This document shows, in pieces, positions 1-15,000 of a stretch of 64,000 nucleotides of DNA (position 1 is the first letter of the stretch; every line of letters starts with the position of its first letter). A program made the translations under genes and the position numbers. Source of the DNA: Pelodera strongyloides (taxonomy: Eukaryota; Nematoda; Chromadorea; Rhabditida; Rhabditidae); NCBI GenBank assembly GCA_036852015.1, contig JAANDG010000273.1, forward strand, positions 121,353-185,352. The letters are read 5' to 3'. The notes beneath the pieces are model-generated. The model saw nothing but the letters and a program-made list of their open reading frames with translations. It made no database searches and had not been told where the DNA came from.

Positions 1-3000
1 TATAAAGATGTGAGTTGCATCAAGTGTTATTTGTCCACTCTGTTTTGCACGAAAGAAGGCACATAAATACCAATGTTTTTTCAGATATGTATGACATTCC
101 AAATGGTGTTTGCGGGTGAATCGTGTACTTCACCAACTACCAGGTAATGCTTTGTTTTAAAGCAGAAACATTATGCACAAGACAAATTGGAATACAATTA
201 TAGACAAATGTTTCATAAAGCAGCCAAGATAATTGATCCGTTTCGTCAATAAGAGACAAAAAGAATGAAGCAGTCAATAAGCAGAGCAAAACCAGAAACG
301 AGACCCCTTCCGCCATCTAGAGAGAAACCCTGTTTTAAATACATAATGAGTTTTCCAGATGTGGTGGACAATCGTACTGCGTGCGAGGACGTTGCCAGTG
401 TGCCGAACATACGATACTGGTCGACAAGAAATGTGTCCGAGCAAGACAAAGTGGGAATTATTCATTTTTATTTAGGATTTCAGTGAGTTCTGAGAATATC
501 GGTTATAAAATAACATTATTGCAGTCCTTCCCGGTGCACGCTGCGGTATTCCTACTGATGTTTGCTCGGGAACATCTGAGTGCCGGGATGGCTTCTGCAC
601 ATGTATCGCACCCACCGTTCGAAGAGGCACCCGATGTGAACTCCCGAGAAATGGTAGGCACATATATCGTTTTGTAATTTCAGCTTCATGAGCATTCTGC
701 ATAAGATTACTTTCTTGAATTTAAAACGTCTATTACTGTGTGCAATTAAATTACGGTAATGACGATTTAGTGCTGCCGGGTGAAAATTGCCGTGAGGGCG
801 ATCACTGCCTCAACAATTCCGAATGCCGTAATGGCAAATGTCACTGCCCTGTTGGTCTTGTCCAAAGAGGAAACGGATGTCATGTGCGCCGACGAGGTAA
901 TTAAACTGGTCAACCATTAAAGAAATACACTAATAGTATGTACCGCAAACTAATGTAGTTTCTAAATCATTTCAGTCCGTCCCACATTCTTGTGTACTGA
1001 GGAGGACTTGTGTGTTGGATTCTCCGTTTGTATTTCTGGCATCTGCTCGTGTAAAAGCGAACAAATTGTGCTCAACGATACATGTACTAATGTCAAACGA
1101 TGTGAGTCGATTATATTCATTTACAATCAGACTTTTATGACTTTATTTGCTATATGATTATATGATCAACGAGATGACTTTATTTGCAATATGATTATAT
1201 GATCAACGACTTTTTAGAGGGGCTATTCACATTATAAACATTAAACATTAAACATTTATTGCAAAAATGCACACACCACAGAGGGTGGAAAATACAATTG
1301 AACGAACAACATAAATTTAAGAAACAGCCAAACGAAAATAATTCACAGGGAACATAATACACACTACAACACCACACGGGGGAACAAGAACAAGAACACG
1401 TTTTCAATATCACCAAGATAATCACATATCAAATACTTCGAGTAAAGAGTGGAAAATTGCCAAGTGAAGCCTGCCCACGCCTAACTTGGGGGGATAATTC
1501 CAGGCTTTTTGGCCGGTATTTTGACACCGGAACGGAAGTTTGCCGTTATTAGCAAATGTTTGCCACAAAGCTTTGTGACTACAAGATGTATATATGGTAC
1601 AAAATGCGCAGTGGGACCAGGATGCGAATACATAATGTCTCTAAGAGACACATGATGGTATCTGAAGCAAACCTACCAAATTCAGTCTTTCAAGTGCCAC
1701 CTGAAATTGATTAGAAGTACGTAACTTCAGTATATCAGCAGGGATTGAAGAATATGTAATTGTTGAAGAATACGTGCAGTTTAGTTATTTGCATGTAATT
1801 TGCTGTTAATACAATACTATGAGAAGCTGATGCTTTGGTTCGGAAATCTAAGACTTCTAATGTATGATAATTTCAGGTGTGCTTCGTTGAACCTCAACTT
1901 ATGTTCCACCTTTTTGGTTTTGCACACCCTTGTTTACTTTCTTATAGTAATGTGTGCAATTATAATAAGGAAATGATTTATTTCAGCATTCCCCGGACAA
2001 GAATGTGGAGCTGAGCGTATCTGTACAGGCGGATCTATATGTGAGGACAGTATCTGTGTCTGTGGACCAGATCAAAGAGTTGTCGGAAAAGAATGCAGAA
2101 ATAATGTCAGAGGTAATACAACCGGCAACTAGGTAAAACAGATTTTCAAAAATGTTTCTATTCAGCAGTTTTGAATAACTTAATTTGTGTTTAGTGGGTC
2201 CAGAAATGCCCTGTGCCAATGGAGAGATCTGCCTTGGCGGAAGTGTCTGTGACAGGCAATCCAAGACGTGCAAATGTACTACAGGAACTTTCATCAGACG
2301 AGGACAGTGCATCAAGCTTGTTGTTGAAGGTTTGTGTGTAAAATGTATGGCATTCGTGTTTTACTGATGCTACGGTATTTTTTGTGATCTGTTAAGTATA
2401 ACTTTGGTGTATTAATTGCCGAATGTTCTGTATTTGGTTAGTAAGATGTTTCAAATTCAGACCAACGCCAAGTATCGACCAATTTAGGTATCAGTGCATG
2501 TTTTTGGATATATTCTATCTGCGAGTGTCATTATTGCCTTTATCTAATGCTTACACTTTTTTTGTTGGCCTTAGTTTATTTTAGTTTATTGGCATGGCTC
2601 AGTTTTCGTTTTGTTCATTCACCATTCGGCTTTAGTTACAACGAAGCCTTCGCCTCCGCGTAATAAACTTGGCGGTACACGACATACTACAGCTTCTACG
2701 GAAGTTCCCGACGAATTCACGACGACACCATCAAGTGTCACCTCTCGGAGGTTCCGTTGCTATCGCGATGGCGATTGTAATGGGAAAGCGAAGTGTTCGA
2801 ATGGACTGTGCACTTGTCCGCAAGGAGAATTGTACGTTAGAGGACGGTGTCAGAAGATGACTTCTAGAAACCGAAAACGTGAGTCTCTGCAGGTTTTTCT
2901 CTTCGATTTTAATGCTTACAAGAAAAGAGCATAGCAGACCCTTTAATATCAATTTTTAATTTTACTCGTACTGTGGTTTTTAATTAATCCTTTCCAGCAG

Positions 3001-6000
3001 CACTGCTCGGTCGCCGCTGTGATTCTGACGCACAATGTGCTGTGGCAAATTCAATCTGCGTCAACAATATTTGTTCGTGCATGTCAGAGTACCGTATCTT
3101 TGGAAGCACGCAGTGTATACGAAAACAACCTGTGACACCAACACCACCACCAGCTACCACAACTGAAGAGTTGACAATGACATCAACCGAACTGTGGACG
3201 ACAACCGTGGAAAGCACTACCGGTGAACATGAAGGATCATAGAAAGAGAAATGATTTGCCCGTCCTATTTTCATAGTTGACTTCCTAATTAAGCCCTTCT
3301 ACAACTTATTTATGTTTAGAAGACACGACAACACTACAGCCAGTAACAGAGCCTACAACTGTTGCACCTCCCGTCCCATACACACCAGCAAGACCTTGCT
3401 CGGTGCGCGGGCGAAAGGATAAAGATGGCAATGTAAGGAATAACAAGTTTCCTGTGTTTCAATTTAGGAAATTAATTCTTAGCATTGTTTCTGCGAATAT
3501 CTAATTTCAGAAACAACAATCGTTTTCAATAACCAATAATTGCTTGTTTCTTTTTCAGGAAATTCCAGCGTGTCCTTCACCAAAGGCGCTTCCTGGATGG
3601 CCTTGCAACTCGAGAACTCAGTGTCTGAAGGGATCGTTCTGTGTGCACAATGTGTGTCAGTGCCCACCTGGCTTCACAGAAATACAAGGAATTTGCCGTC
3701 ATCAGAAAATTGGTAAGCTTCAAGACACCACTGTGTGATTTTCGTTTATTCCCAACGTTGTTTTCGGTAGTCTTTGGTTTACTATACATCATTTGGTGGT
3801 TTCTAGACAATCCGTGACTATGGTGTTCCCTAATGGTTTAGGAATGGTATATCAATTTACTTAAACATAATTCTTTTTTCTTTATGTTTCGTGTGTGTCT
3901 TAATATACATACATTTTTTTGCGTTAACTGTTACTAACCAGCGAACAATTCAGTGCCTCCGTTATCCTCTTGCCGTAACGGCGAGATCTGTTCTGGCAAC
4001 TCTCAATGTGTGCATGGAATCTGTTTCTGTCCGTCCGGCTACACGTTGTTCCGTGAAATGTGTGAGACGCTTGAACAAGGTGCGTGTAGTAGTCTGTGTT
4101 GTAATTGCATTTGTATTTCTTCTGCGAGTTTCGTCTCTAAAATGCTTTAGTTGTGGAGTGTACAGCTAACAAGGAATGTGTATTTCTATTGTTAATCAGA
4201 AACTAACAATTTCAGTGAACCGAATACGCGAAATTGAGGAGGAAGTGCGCGGAACAAGACTGAAATTGATCACGGTTCCAATTAAAACATCGACCACACA
4301 GGAGATTACCGTGAACAGTATTCTTGACAACAAACCTAAATTGGTTGTAACTATCGACAAGCATGGACGGCCGCTCGATCGTTTTGGACGTCCTGTTGAT
4401 TGGACTGGCCGACCCGTCGACGGTTCGGGAAATCAGATAGAATGGACCGGCCGTCCAATCAATGAACTGATCAAAAACGGCTCGAGTAGGCCGGATCCCG
4501 CTTCAATCAATGGAAAGCTGATGCCGTTGGAACGGGCAAAACCACCAACTGGAATAATACCTCCTGAGACAAATGGACACTGGGAGAAGGAGACAACAAC
4601 GACAACATTGCCAACAATAACCGAACCTACAGAACCTATTGTTGAACCTCCGACAGAGGAAGAGGTCATTGAAGAAGTGACCGAGTCAATTATCTCTCCT
4701 GAAAGGCCAACATCATTCCCAATTACTGGAACTCCAATTGAATCGTTTAGCCGAAAAAACAGTGAGCATGGTTTTGTTTCTTATTTTTTTTCTGTTGAAG
4801 CTTCTTTTGTTTGAAAGATGTTTTGCATATTTTAAATGATGTTCTTATGTTTTAGTTTTTATTTATGTTCTATTAAGTTGTCCGTCCTGGTGAATGGTGT
4901 GACGATCAGAGGTTCTTTTGTTCTAATGGTTCCACTTGCGTTGAAAATGTTTGCCAATGTTGCGCGGACCTCGTCTTGGCCGGGAACTCGTGCGTACCTG
5001 TACAACAAGGTTCGAACTCTATCACTTCTTTATGTTAACTGGCCCCAACAACATTTTGTTAACTAAGATCCGTGTACTTCATAACACTCAATACGTGCGG
5101 CTCGGAATATTGAGTTCCCCTTCTTTAGTTGTCCGTCCGGGCGAATGGTGTGATGAACAAAGATTCTTCTGTTTTAATGGTTCGACTTGCGTTGGAAACG
5201 TGTGTCAGTGCTGTTCAGACCTCATTTTGGTTGAAGGGGCATGTGTGTCTGCACAACAAGGTGCTTTATGTTCAGGCTTTTATATGTAACCTCTTCATTT
5301 GCACTATTTTACTTCTAATTGCATTACTAACGTATTAATTGACGCTCATTGCGTTATCTTTATTGACCTTGTTTAGCTCGTCGATGTATTGCTTCTAACC
5401 AGTGTCCGTCCGGTGCCGACTGTATCCGTGGAGAGTGTTTGTGCCAGCCAGGAACGGCATTGAGCCGTTACGGCTTCTGTCTACCAATTGTCTATGGTTT
5501 GTCCGAGAGTCCAATCGTCGTTATATACCCTATACAAAAATTATACTACTTGCCGGTTTACAGTGAACAACTATTCTGAACTGAGCTCTTTTTAGTAGAT
5601 CCCGGAAGCAGCTGTTCTGAAGGCGAGCAATGTCGGTATGGTTCCGAGTGCAGACATGGTATGTGCATCTGCCCAGACCATCTTGTTCTGTCTCCAGACA
5701 ACAAATGCCTTCCTCCATTGAGTGGTGAGCTCCTTCAATACAAAACAGATCCTTCTTTAGTTCTTTTCATGTTAAAATATTTTTTTTATGAACGAACTTG
5801 TTTGTAGAGTAGAGTAATCTTCAATTTTCAAGTTTTCAAAATAGGTTTTCCTTAATTAGCTGGTGCACTTTTGTACGCATGTCATTTCTAACAGTTGTGT
5901 GAGTGTTTCGCCTTCTAGTCAGAGTTGTTTTGCATTTTTAACACTGCTTAGGTCTTGTGACTAACAACGATGTGAATACACTGCCTGTTGCCGGATGGGT

Positions 6001-9000
6001 TCCTCCATCAAAGACCGAAGTACCTAATGCGTTTTCCTCAATTGCACGCAAATATGACCGTATGAGACGGCACGATCGTACTAACAAGCACATTACATTG
6101 GACAATGCTGACATTCTGACCCGAAATGTGACCCCTGCTGCTTTATCAACTTTAAAACCAGCCACCTCAATTCCTTCTAACAACTCGCATGAATCCACAA
6201 ATCACCATGGAACAAAACATTATCGATCGAAAAGATCGATCAATAGACGGCTAGGAGATGGCTGCCGGGAGGAGGATTCCTGTGAAGGGGGGTCAGTTTG
6301 TGTCATCAACTTCTGTAGATGCCCACCGACACATCTACATGCTGGCTCAACGTGCATCGATAAAAATACAGGTGTGTAATTTGGTCCAATTACATAATTG
6401 CTGTCAATCATCAAGGTTTCATTAACTAAAATAATTGAGTAAACTCACGATTGTAGACATTTATACATATTGTTCAAGCAAGAGAAACTGAACACAGAGA
6501 AAATATATCCGGGCGATTTTCGGTTGTTACCTGCAGCTGCATTTAGTGGCTAGCACAATCCAAAACCCTGGCGATTCTTGTCAAAGCGACGACGTATGTG
6601 ATGGAGGTGCTGTTTGTGTGAACAGAATTTGCAAATGCCCACCAGCTTATGAGCCAGACGGGACATATTGCACTCCACTGACAGGTATTGATTAAACGCT
6701 ACGTTGTTATTCATTAAAGTGTGTTATTCATTAAAATGTGTGTTATAATGTCAACAGTGGTTCTTGATTAAAACAATTGGTTTCAGCAAATATCGGAGAA
6801 ACCTGCCGTCAGGGTGAACTTTGCTCCGGCGATTCGTTCTGTGTTGACGGGACGTGTGTTTGCCCGGACTCTGCTAGGGAAGTCGCCGGCGTGTGTCTGA
6901 AGAAGAAGGTTGCGAGTAAGTAACGCTTATTTTTGCTACCGCAAGTTGAAGTAGTACATCTAGCTATGCATTCTCTTCCCGTGAACAACGTGATTATTTA
7001 CATAGAGACACCGGATCTCTGTCAATAATCAGTTTCTTTAAGAGTCTCCCGGAATAAGCTGTGCACTCAACCCGTCCATATGTAGTGGTGGTTCCTACTG
7101 TGAAAATGGATTCTGTGTTTGCCCATTTGGGCAGACGAATAACAATGGAATTTGTGTGTCGTCAAGTCAAACGGTTACACAGTATGGTGAGCTATTCTTT
7201 CAGAGTCTCCCGGAATATACATTTTGTTAAGAATCATACGAAATAAAAGAAAGAGGGGGAATTTATGAAAGATAAATAAAGTAGAACTCCATGATAGCAA
7301 ACTGATAGAAATATCTGAATTATTAAATATTCAGCTGCTCCGGGAAGCACATGTGTTGAGGGCACAATAAGATGTACTGGAAACTCAATCTGTGCGAATG
7401 GCTTCTGTATTTGCCCTGGAGGAGAGCAAATACGCTCTGGAATGTAAGTGGTTTATTATTTATTACATAGCATTAATCATTGCCAACGTAAATTTTAAAT
7501 TATAGTACTGTAACTTGCGAAAAAAAAGTATTTCGTAATAGTTTACATAAGAAACTGAGAAAACCCTTAGCTTATATTCAGATGCGTTCCCGTTGATAGT
7601 GATGCTGCCCCAGGACAGATGTGCCAACAAGGATTGACTACGTGCACTGGAAATTCAATGTGTCTAGATGGTGTGTGCAAATGCGCCGTAAATCAAGTGA
7701 GAAATATTTGAGCATAGTAAGACGGAACCGTCAACAGTAAATAGTTTTCTTTTCATGTGCATATCGTGCTATATCCAAATTTCCAGGTTAACTTGAACGG
7801 ACAATGTACGAGGGTAATTCGACAAGGCGTAATCAATCCATGTGGAGGAACTTGCCCTCCGTATTCACAGTGCATACAAGGTAGGCATAATTACTGCTGT
7901 TGATTCGTAGGTGCACGGCAGCTACAATTGATCTGGTCTACTGCGTTATGTGTATATCATGCTTATATTTTTATACCTTTATAAGGTTTTATTTTATTTC
8001 AGATGAATGTCGCTGCAATAATGGATATCAAATGGCACCTACAACAAAAATCTGTCTCCGTTTGGCGTTTCCTGGCCAGGCGTGCGACAATAATGCGATT
8101 TGTCAAGCGAATTCGCAGTGTCAGAATGGTAAAGAATTTGTGTTGCGTGAAAGACGGTGCAAAATGTTTAGTGAAGACATAAGCTCCAACGTAAGACCCA
8201 TCACATTATGACATGAAAGCAATTATCATCCTTCTGCCAACTACTAAGCAGCAAATTCTTGGAGGAAATATGCTAAAATGTTCCTATTTTCAAATGTCAA
8301 AGAATTCTTATTTATGCATATAAATTTAGGACTCTGCGGTTGCACCTCAGGATACGTCCTATCTCAGGGGCTCGCAACTTCGTCTTGCATCGCACCAGCT
8401 TATCCCGGACAGAACTGTGGTCCCACATCACCGTGTGCCGCAAACAGTCAATGCTATAATGGTCAGTGCTCTTTAGAAATCTCTGTTAAAAAAAGCCTGA
8501 AAATTAAGAATTTTCGAATAAAATGTATTTATTCATTAAATAACACCACATGGTTGTGCATCACAATTAAATGATGTAAAGAAAGTGGTATATAACTCGT
8601 CGTGTTGTCGTTGATTAGCGAACAGGTACTTTGATAATAAAATAAGGGAAATCAAGCGTAATGTATAAGTATGGAACCAGGCATTTCAAGAATTAAAAGA
8701 ACATTGCACTCAACTACTTCTAGATGATATTGTTTCAGGTCAATGCGCCTGCAATACCGGTTACGCCCCATCAATGTCTGGAGATCGGTGCAATAGAATT
8801 GTTAACGTTGGACAATTCTGCGATCAGGAGTCAATCTGTGTGGCCTATGCAAATTGCAATTCAGGTAAATCATTTTTGGCATTCATTTCGATGTTCTCTC
8901 CAATCTGTTCAACAAGGACGTAAACCTTCAGTTTCATGTTTAGGTGTATGTGCCTGTCAGCCTGGATACTCTGCTTCAAATGGACAATGTTTAGTGGCAC

Positions 9001-12000
9001 AGAGTCCATCTCAATGTAATGGGCAATGTCCACCGAACTCGATTTGTCAGAATGGTACCGCTTCATTTGCATTGGTAGACACGTAAAAGGAACCCATTTG
9101 TTTGCACATATTTAACAGAAATTCCTTGCTGTGTTCCGTAATGAATATGCTTTTCTTATCCTATGATATATTATAGGCCAATGTGTTTGCCTTTCTGGCT
9201 ATACTCCTTCATTCGATACTCGATCGTGCATACTCCAAAACTATCAACAACCACAGAACAACTGCCCTACACCATGTCCTCAGTACTCACAATGTATTCA
9301 AAGTAAATAACTTTTTTTTTCAGTTTTTCTTCATCTATCTTTAGGATTCATAGGCCCGCCAAGTTTATTCCATTTGCAAAGTACAATTTCTTTGTTTTAG
9401 GTCAATGCGTTTGCAATCAGGGATATCAGATGAGCTACGATGGTTCAGCCTGTCAACCAAACAATTGTCAGAATAATTGCCAGCAGCAGCCGATTTATCC
9501 CAACTGCAACCCTGGTGAGTGATCGTATCAATAGTAACGAACTCGAGGTTTTCTAATGTCCATAACAAAAAAAACAAAGCATATAGTACAGTCCCGAGAA
9601 AACGTAAGGTATTTCAATGGACGATTTATTACAGGTGCCTGTCCACCAGCAGCCCCGCAGTGTCAACCCGGTTTCACATATGATTCGGTCTCACAACAGT
9701 GCCTTCTCATTGTCTCAGCGAGTCCTTCGCAGAGTTGTGGCGGAAATGTAGCCTGCACTCCTGGCTCGTCTTGCAGTAATGGTAAGCACAATCTGAAGAG
9801 ATTTCCTTCTTCTGAAAAAGCAAAACAAGTATAAAATCATACCTCTGCAATACAATGGGGAAATTGCACCGTAGGGAAAAAACTGGCGGATGATGAGGAA
9901 AAAGACTCAGATTTTTCCAGCCATGATAAATTGGTGATATTTGCAATAGCTTACTCAATGTGGTTGAATTTAGGGCAGTGCAGCTGTAATAACGGCTATG
10001 TTCTTTCACCTGGCATAGTGCCAAGTTGCCAGCCAATTGCTATGGCCAATCAGAACTGTCAAGCAAACACCGTAAGTTTTTCTATATTCAGCACTCGTTA
10101 ACGTTCAACAGCCAGTAATTTATCCTACAACGACAGAGTGAAACACCTCTTTAATATTCTCACGTGCCTTCAGATCTGTACTCCGAATGCTTACTGTAAT
10201 TCGGGTACATGCACTTGTAACTCTGGATACGCTCCTTCGAACGGGTATTGCAATCCGCAGAGAGACCCGACAAACGTATCTCCATGTAAGTACAATGCTA
10301 ATATTGTTAAGGTTGAAATTGCATAGGGGTTCAACCTTGCAAGATACGTATAGGGTTTTAATGCCATGACTGTCAACCAATGTTTCAGACTACGGTGCTC
10401 CGGGACAGCCATGTGACTTTACACCTTCGGCTCTTTTGTGCCGAGGTGGTGCGCTGTGCGTAAACCGACAGTGTATATGTTCAACCAACATGGTCGCATA
10501 TGAAGGCTTGTGTGTTCAGTATACAGGCGATGCATTCCCAGGACAAAGTTGCGCTTCTCCAGGTATGAGCCCGCAGAAAAATACTTCATTAAGCAACGAA
10601 TACAATTTTATGTTGCTATTCTTACTAAAAATATAGTATAGTTATTTGTCATTTGTTTCCAGGGACAATTTGTCGTGGTGGATCGAAATGTGATAATAAC
10701 GTGTGCCGTTGTGAGTTTGGATACTTTCCCAGTGGACTACAGTGCGTACCAAACGGACAGGAGCCTATTCCAACACCCCCTCCATTTGTTTACGAGCGTA
10801 AGTTTCTACAGCTTGCTTTAAGTAGGTGACCATCATAGAAGACACAGAGCGACGTGCCAACCATTGCGAATCAGACATCTTTTACCTCCTCTGTCTCTTT
10901 AGTACCTCTCGGTAGCTCATGCGACCCTCGATGCAATACCGAACCTTGCACTTCTCGATGTGTCGATAGGTCTGTCTGTTCAACATCTGGTATCTGTACC
11001 TGTCCAATTGGCACTTATCAAGTCGGCTCAGCGTGTATTAACGACAATCCGTTCTTCACAACAGCCGCTCCATGTGTTGCATGCAACCTGAGTGAGTACT
11101 ATTTTACTTTTGTATATTGTGTTTTTGTATTTGAGTACTCAGTACATTACTCTTAATGTTCACTACGGAATTATTGCCCTACTGAGATACCAAATTCAGA
11201 GCGTCTCGGAGAGCGGTGCAATGCAACAGAATGTTCTGGTGGTTCGATCTGCGTGATGGGTGTATGTGCCTGCTTCCCGGGATATGTACCAAGGTAAGGT
11301 ACTAACACCAAATAATTACATTACTTCAACATATAGTCTTGCTGAAATTAACATTTTCTCTGAATTACAGTCCCGATGGAACATCTTGTATGGAAGCCCA
11401 ATTGATTCCGCGCACAATGCAAAGCTATCCAACAAACAACAAACGATGTGAAAGTTTATCGGACTGCGGTGTGAAGGAAGAATGTAAGGACGGAAAGTGT
11501 CAGTGCCAGGATGGATTCAACATGGTCAACGACACTTGTATCACGGTACCCAGTATGAGGATGCCTGTTTATCCCGGTAGGAAATTAGCCAATCTTGTTA
11601 TTGCTAAAATAGTAGTTGCCCTACATTACTTAAGTTACGGTGAATGAAAAAACACCAACTTCAGGTTCTTATTGTGTGAACTCTGGACAATGTCAGAAGA
11701 ATAGTCGATGTTTCATAAACCGATGTGTTTGCGTTGGTGAGCTGGTAACAAACACTACTGGTCATTGTGTGCCGCAACATATGGCTGATACCGGTGCTGG
11801 TTCGTTTTTATCCATTGTTGTTGTTTACCTTCACTGCCGAGTATAGAACACTGGTCAGGCTTCTGAAATTAGACATTGATTGCAAACATTGTGAAGCTTC
11901 TGAAAAAAACATGAAATGTTTACAAAGTCAAATATTTTCAGCACTTCCTGGTTCACGTTGTGTTTCGGGAGGAGCAATGTGCGAAGGAAGTTCTGTTTGT

Positions 12001-15000
12001 GAAAATGGATATTGTGTATGTCCACTGGGAATGGAATCTGCAACCATCGCTGCCTGTCATAGGACAGATGGCTTGCAAGTTGAACAGACTATACAGGCAC
12101 TGCCTTTGAGGGCTGCAGGTTAGTTATGGCTCTTTACGGACTAAGTTCAAGCGGGCTTTTTGCTATACTTGACTCTAATTATTTTCGCATAAACCATATA
12201 CTGTAAATAGAAAATCGCAATTCCAGTTCTGGGTGCGAAGTGCAAAAGAGATGATGAGTGCTTGGCGGTGTCTCATTCGCAATGCATTCGATTGCGATGC
12301 GAATGTTCTTCCGGATATAACGACCAAGGCGGTATTTGTGTCAAGAACCAAAAGACTGAAGGTATGTCATGAAAGAGCGCAGCGAATACTAGTCTATTTA
12401 TGAGTCTGGAATCGATTTTTCTATTCGTATTGGTATAAACTGATGTACTGTGATCGTAATTGTATGTTCTGATTAGTTTACTGGATCCATATTTCAGCTG
12501 CCAAAACGTGTTCCTCCTACAAGGATTGCCCTTCTCCACGCACTTGTTCGGCGTCCAAGAAATGCGAATGCCCATTCTTTATGTATGAAGGGCCCGATGG
12601 ACTATGTAGCACACCCAAAGAACGTGAGATATTCAGTCATACTCTGCAACATGTATGCGAATAATGAGCGGACAATTGCAATAGAGGGATAGCGATGTCA
12701 TTTTTGCGACAGCAAAAGACATTCCAAGTAAATTCTGTCAATAGTAGATTGTGCCATAAGGTGATTATTGATTGTTTTCAGTGTCTCCTGGGCAGTCGTG
12801 TGGATCAGCCACAACCCGATGTGGCGGTGGTTCCGCTTGCATGGGCGGCTTTTGTCAATGTGAACACGGAATGACCAACAAAAATGGAAATTGCACTTAT
12901 AACACTAATGGTTTGCGATACTAATCCTAGTGTGTGGTGTGCGCAATGGCTCTGAATTTGCACATAAAACAACTGCACTTGTTTGTTATTGATTGCATTA
13001 TTGTGGACGGTTTTTGTTACTAACACTCATTGAACTTAAGCGTGCGTGAATGCATGTGAATTACGTTACAGCTCGTCCCGGCGAGATTTGTGGCACCGGC
13101 ATTGGTTGCATGTTTGGATCCCGATGTGTCCATAACAAGTGTCAATGTCCTAATGGAGAAACAACATACCAGCAACCTTGTAGATCATCTAGGGCGATCA
13201 GGGAGATTTCAGGTAACTAACTACGACACGCTAAATGTTTAGACGGTGTGCATTAAGCGTTGACTTGATTTAATAATTATCATCACAAACAGAACTTCGT
13301 AAGCGGAGGCCAGACCCAAGAAAAGACATGTTGGCTGAATGTCCAAAAGATGGATCTTGCGCTCTCCCTGATTGTTTCTGCACCGAGTGGGTTTCATTTC
13401 TACGTACAATTAAAAATATGTTTTTTTAAAAAAAAAAACAATCAGAAAAATCGATAACGAGGATAGTTAATAGTTAGTAAGATGAACTATTGTTAAAAAT
13501 AGGGATCAAATTACAGAAGTGGAACCATTCCTCCCGGAGGTATTTCGCCATCTGAAGTGCCTCAGATGATTATTCTCTCCTTTGATGACCCGGTCACTGA
13601 CAGAACAATTGGAATATACAAATCACTCTTTGATGGAGAGCTAAGAAATCCCAACGGCTGTCGAATTAAAGGTAAACTATGTTTGTTCTCGCAATTCTCC
13701 CGGTTAATGTCCTTACCTCGTTCTAGTCGTACCTAATGTTTAGGTGCTATCCTAGTAAGCAAAACATTTTAGGAACCTTTTTCGTGTCGCACCAGTGGAA
13801 TAACTACGACCAAACGCAGTCACTATTCGCGGCTGGGCATGAGATTGGCGTCAACTCAATAACGTTGGTTTCTTTCATCGTCGAACATCACTTATTTAGT
13901 AACTGAATGCTAGTTTTTGTTTAGACATATTTAGTAAGTCATCTTTTTCAGTCACGAATCACTGAACAATGCATCAATTGACCGCTGGAGGCACGAAATG
14001 TCAGGATTAAGGGAAACACTGAAGGAATTCAGTTTTGTCGATGGAGACAAGGTAAAATTTTGGTATAAGGGACAATACGAAGTTTCAAAGTAGCTATAAA
14101 TGTTCGTCCATTCTAAAACAGCATCATTTTTCAGATCAAAGGAATCAGGGCCCCACAGCTTTTAATCGGCGGCGATCATCAGTTCAAGATGATGTCGGAG
14201 AACAATTTTGCATATGACAATTCGATACCATTATCTGGAGGACCATTCTGGCCGCAGACTTTGGACCACAAGCTCGCATGGGACTGTGCTGAGCAGAACT
14301 GCCCCACGAAACCTCACAAGTAGGAAATTGCTTCTTATCTTACTGTTGTGTAGCGTTTGGGGTCGTGCTCCGTCAGATACGCATATAAAAGATATTTATA
14401 TGTGTCACATATATCATTTCTGGCGGATTAATGCGTATAGTAGGAAACTGGGTTTTTTTCGCAACAATGTTATAATAAACATTTAGGGGTATTTGGGAAT
14501 TACCCATACATCAACTACAGTCTTCTAATCAACGAATGGCTTCGATGGTTCGATCAGCTATAAAGGTAAGTGTTGTTCAATTAACTAACTGCTTAGACTG
14601 AACACCCTGATTATTTTCCGTTGCAACTGGCCTTCCTGCCTTCCAACATAATCAATATTTTCAGCCCTTCGATTCTCCAGATAGTGTGCATCAAATGTTG
14701 AAGCGCAACTTCTTGAAGCATTACAATAAAAACCGTGCTCCATTTGTGATCACAGCAGACACAGACTTCCTCACGATTCTGCCCAATAAGGGCGCAGTCA
14801 ATGGATTGGAAGACTTTTTGAGAGAGGTACTATTCTAGCTTTGGTTTGTATCTATCACAAGGCGGGGATATCACTTTTTTTCTTATTGTTCATGTACATT
14901 TTTTCCAGGTGCTCAGCATGCCCGGTGTCTACGTGGTCACCGGATCCCAGGCAATTGATTGGATGCGAAAACCTACGAAACTCGATGATATTCAGAACTT

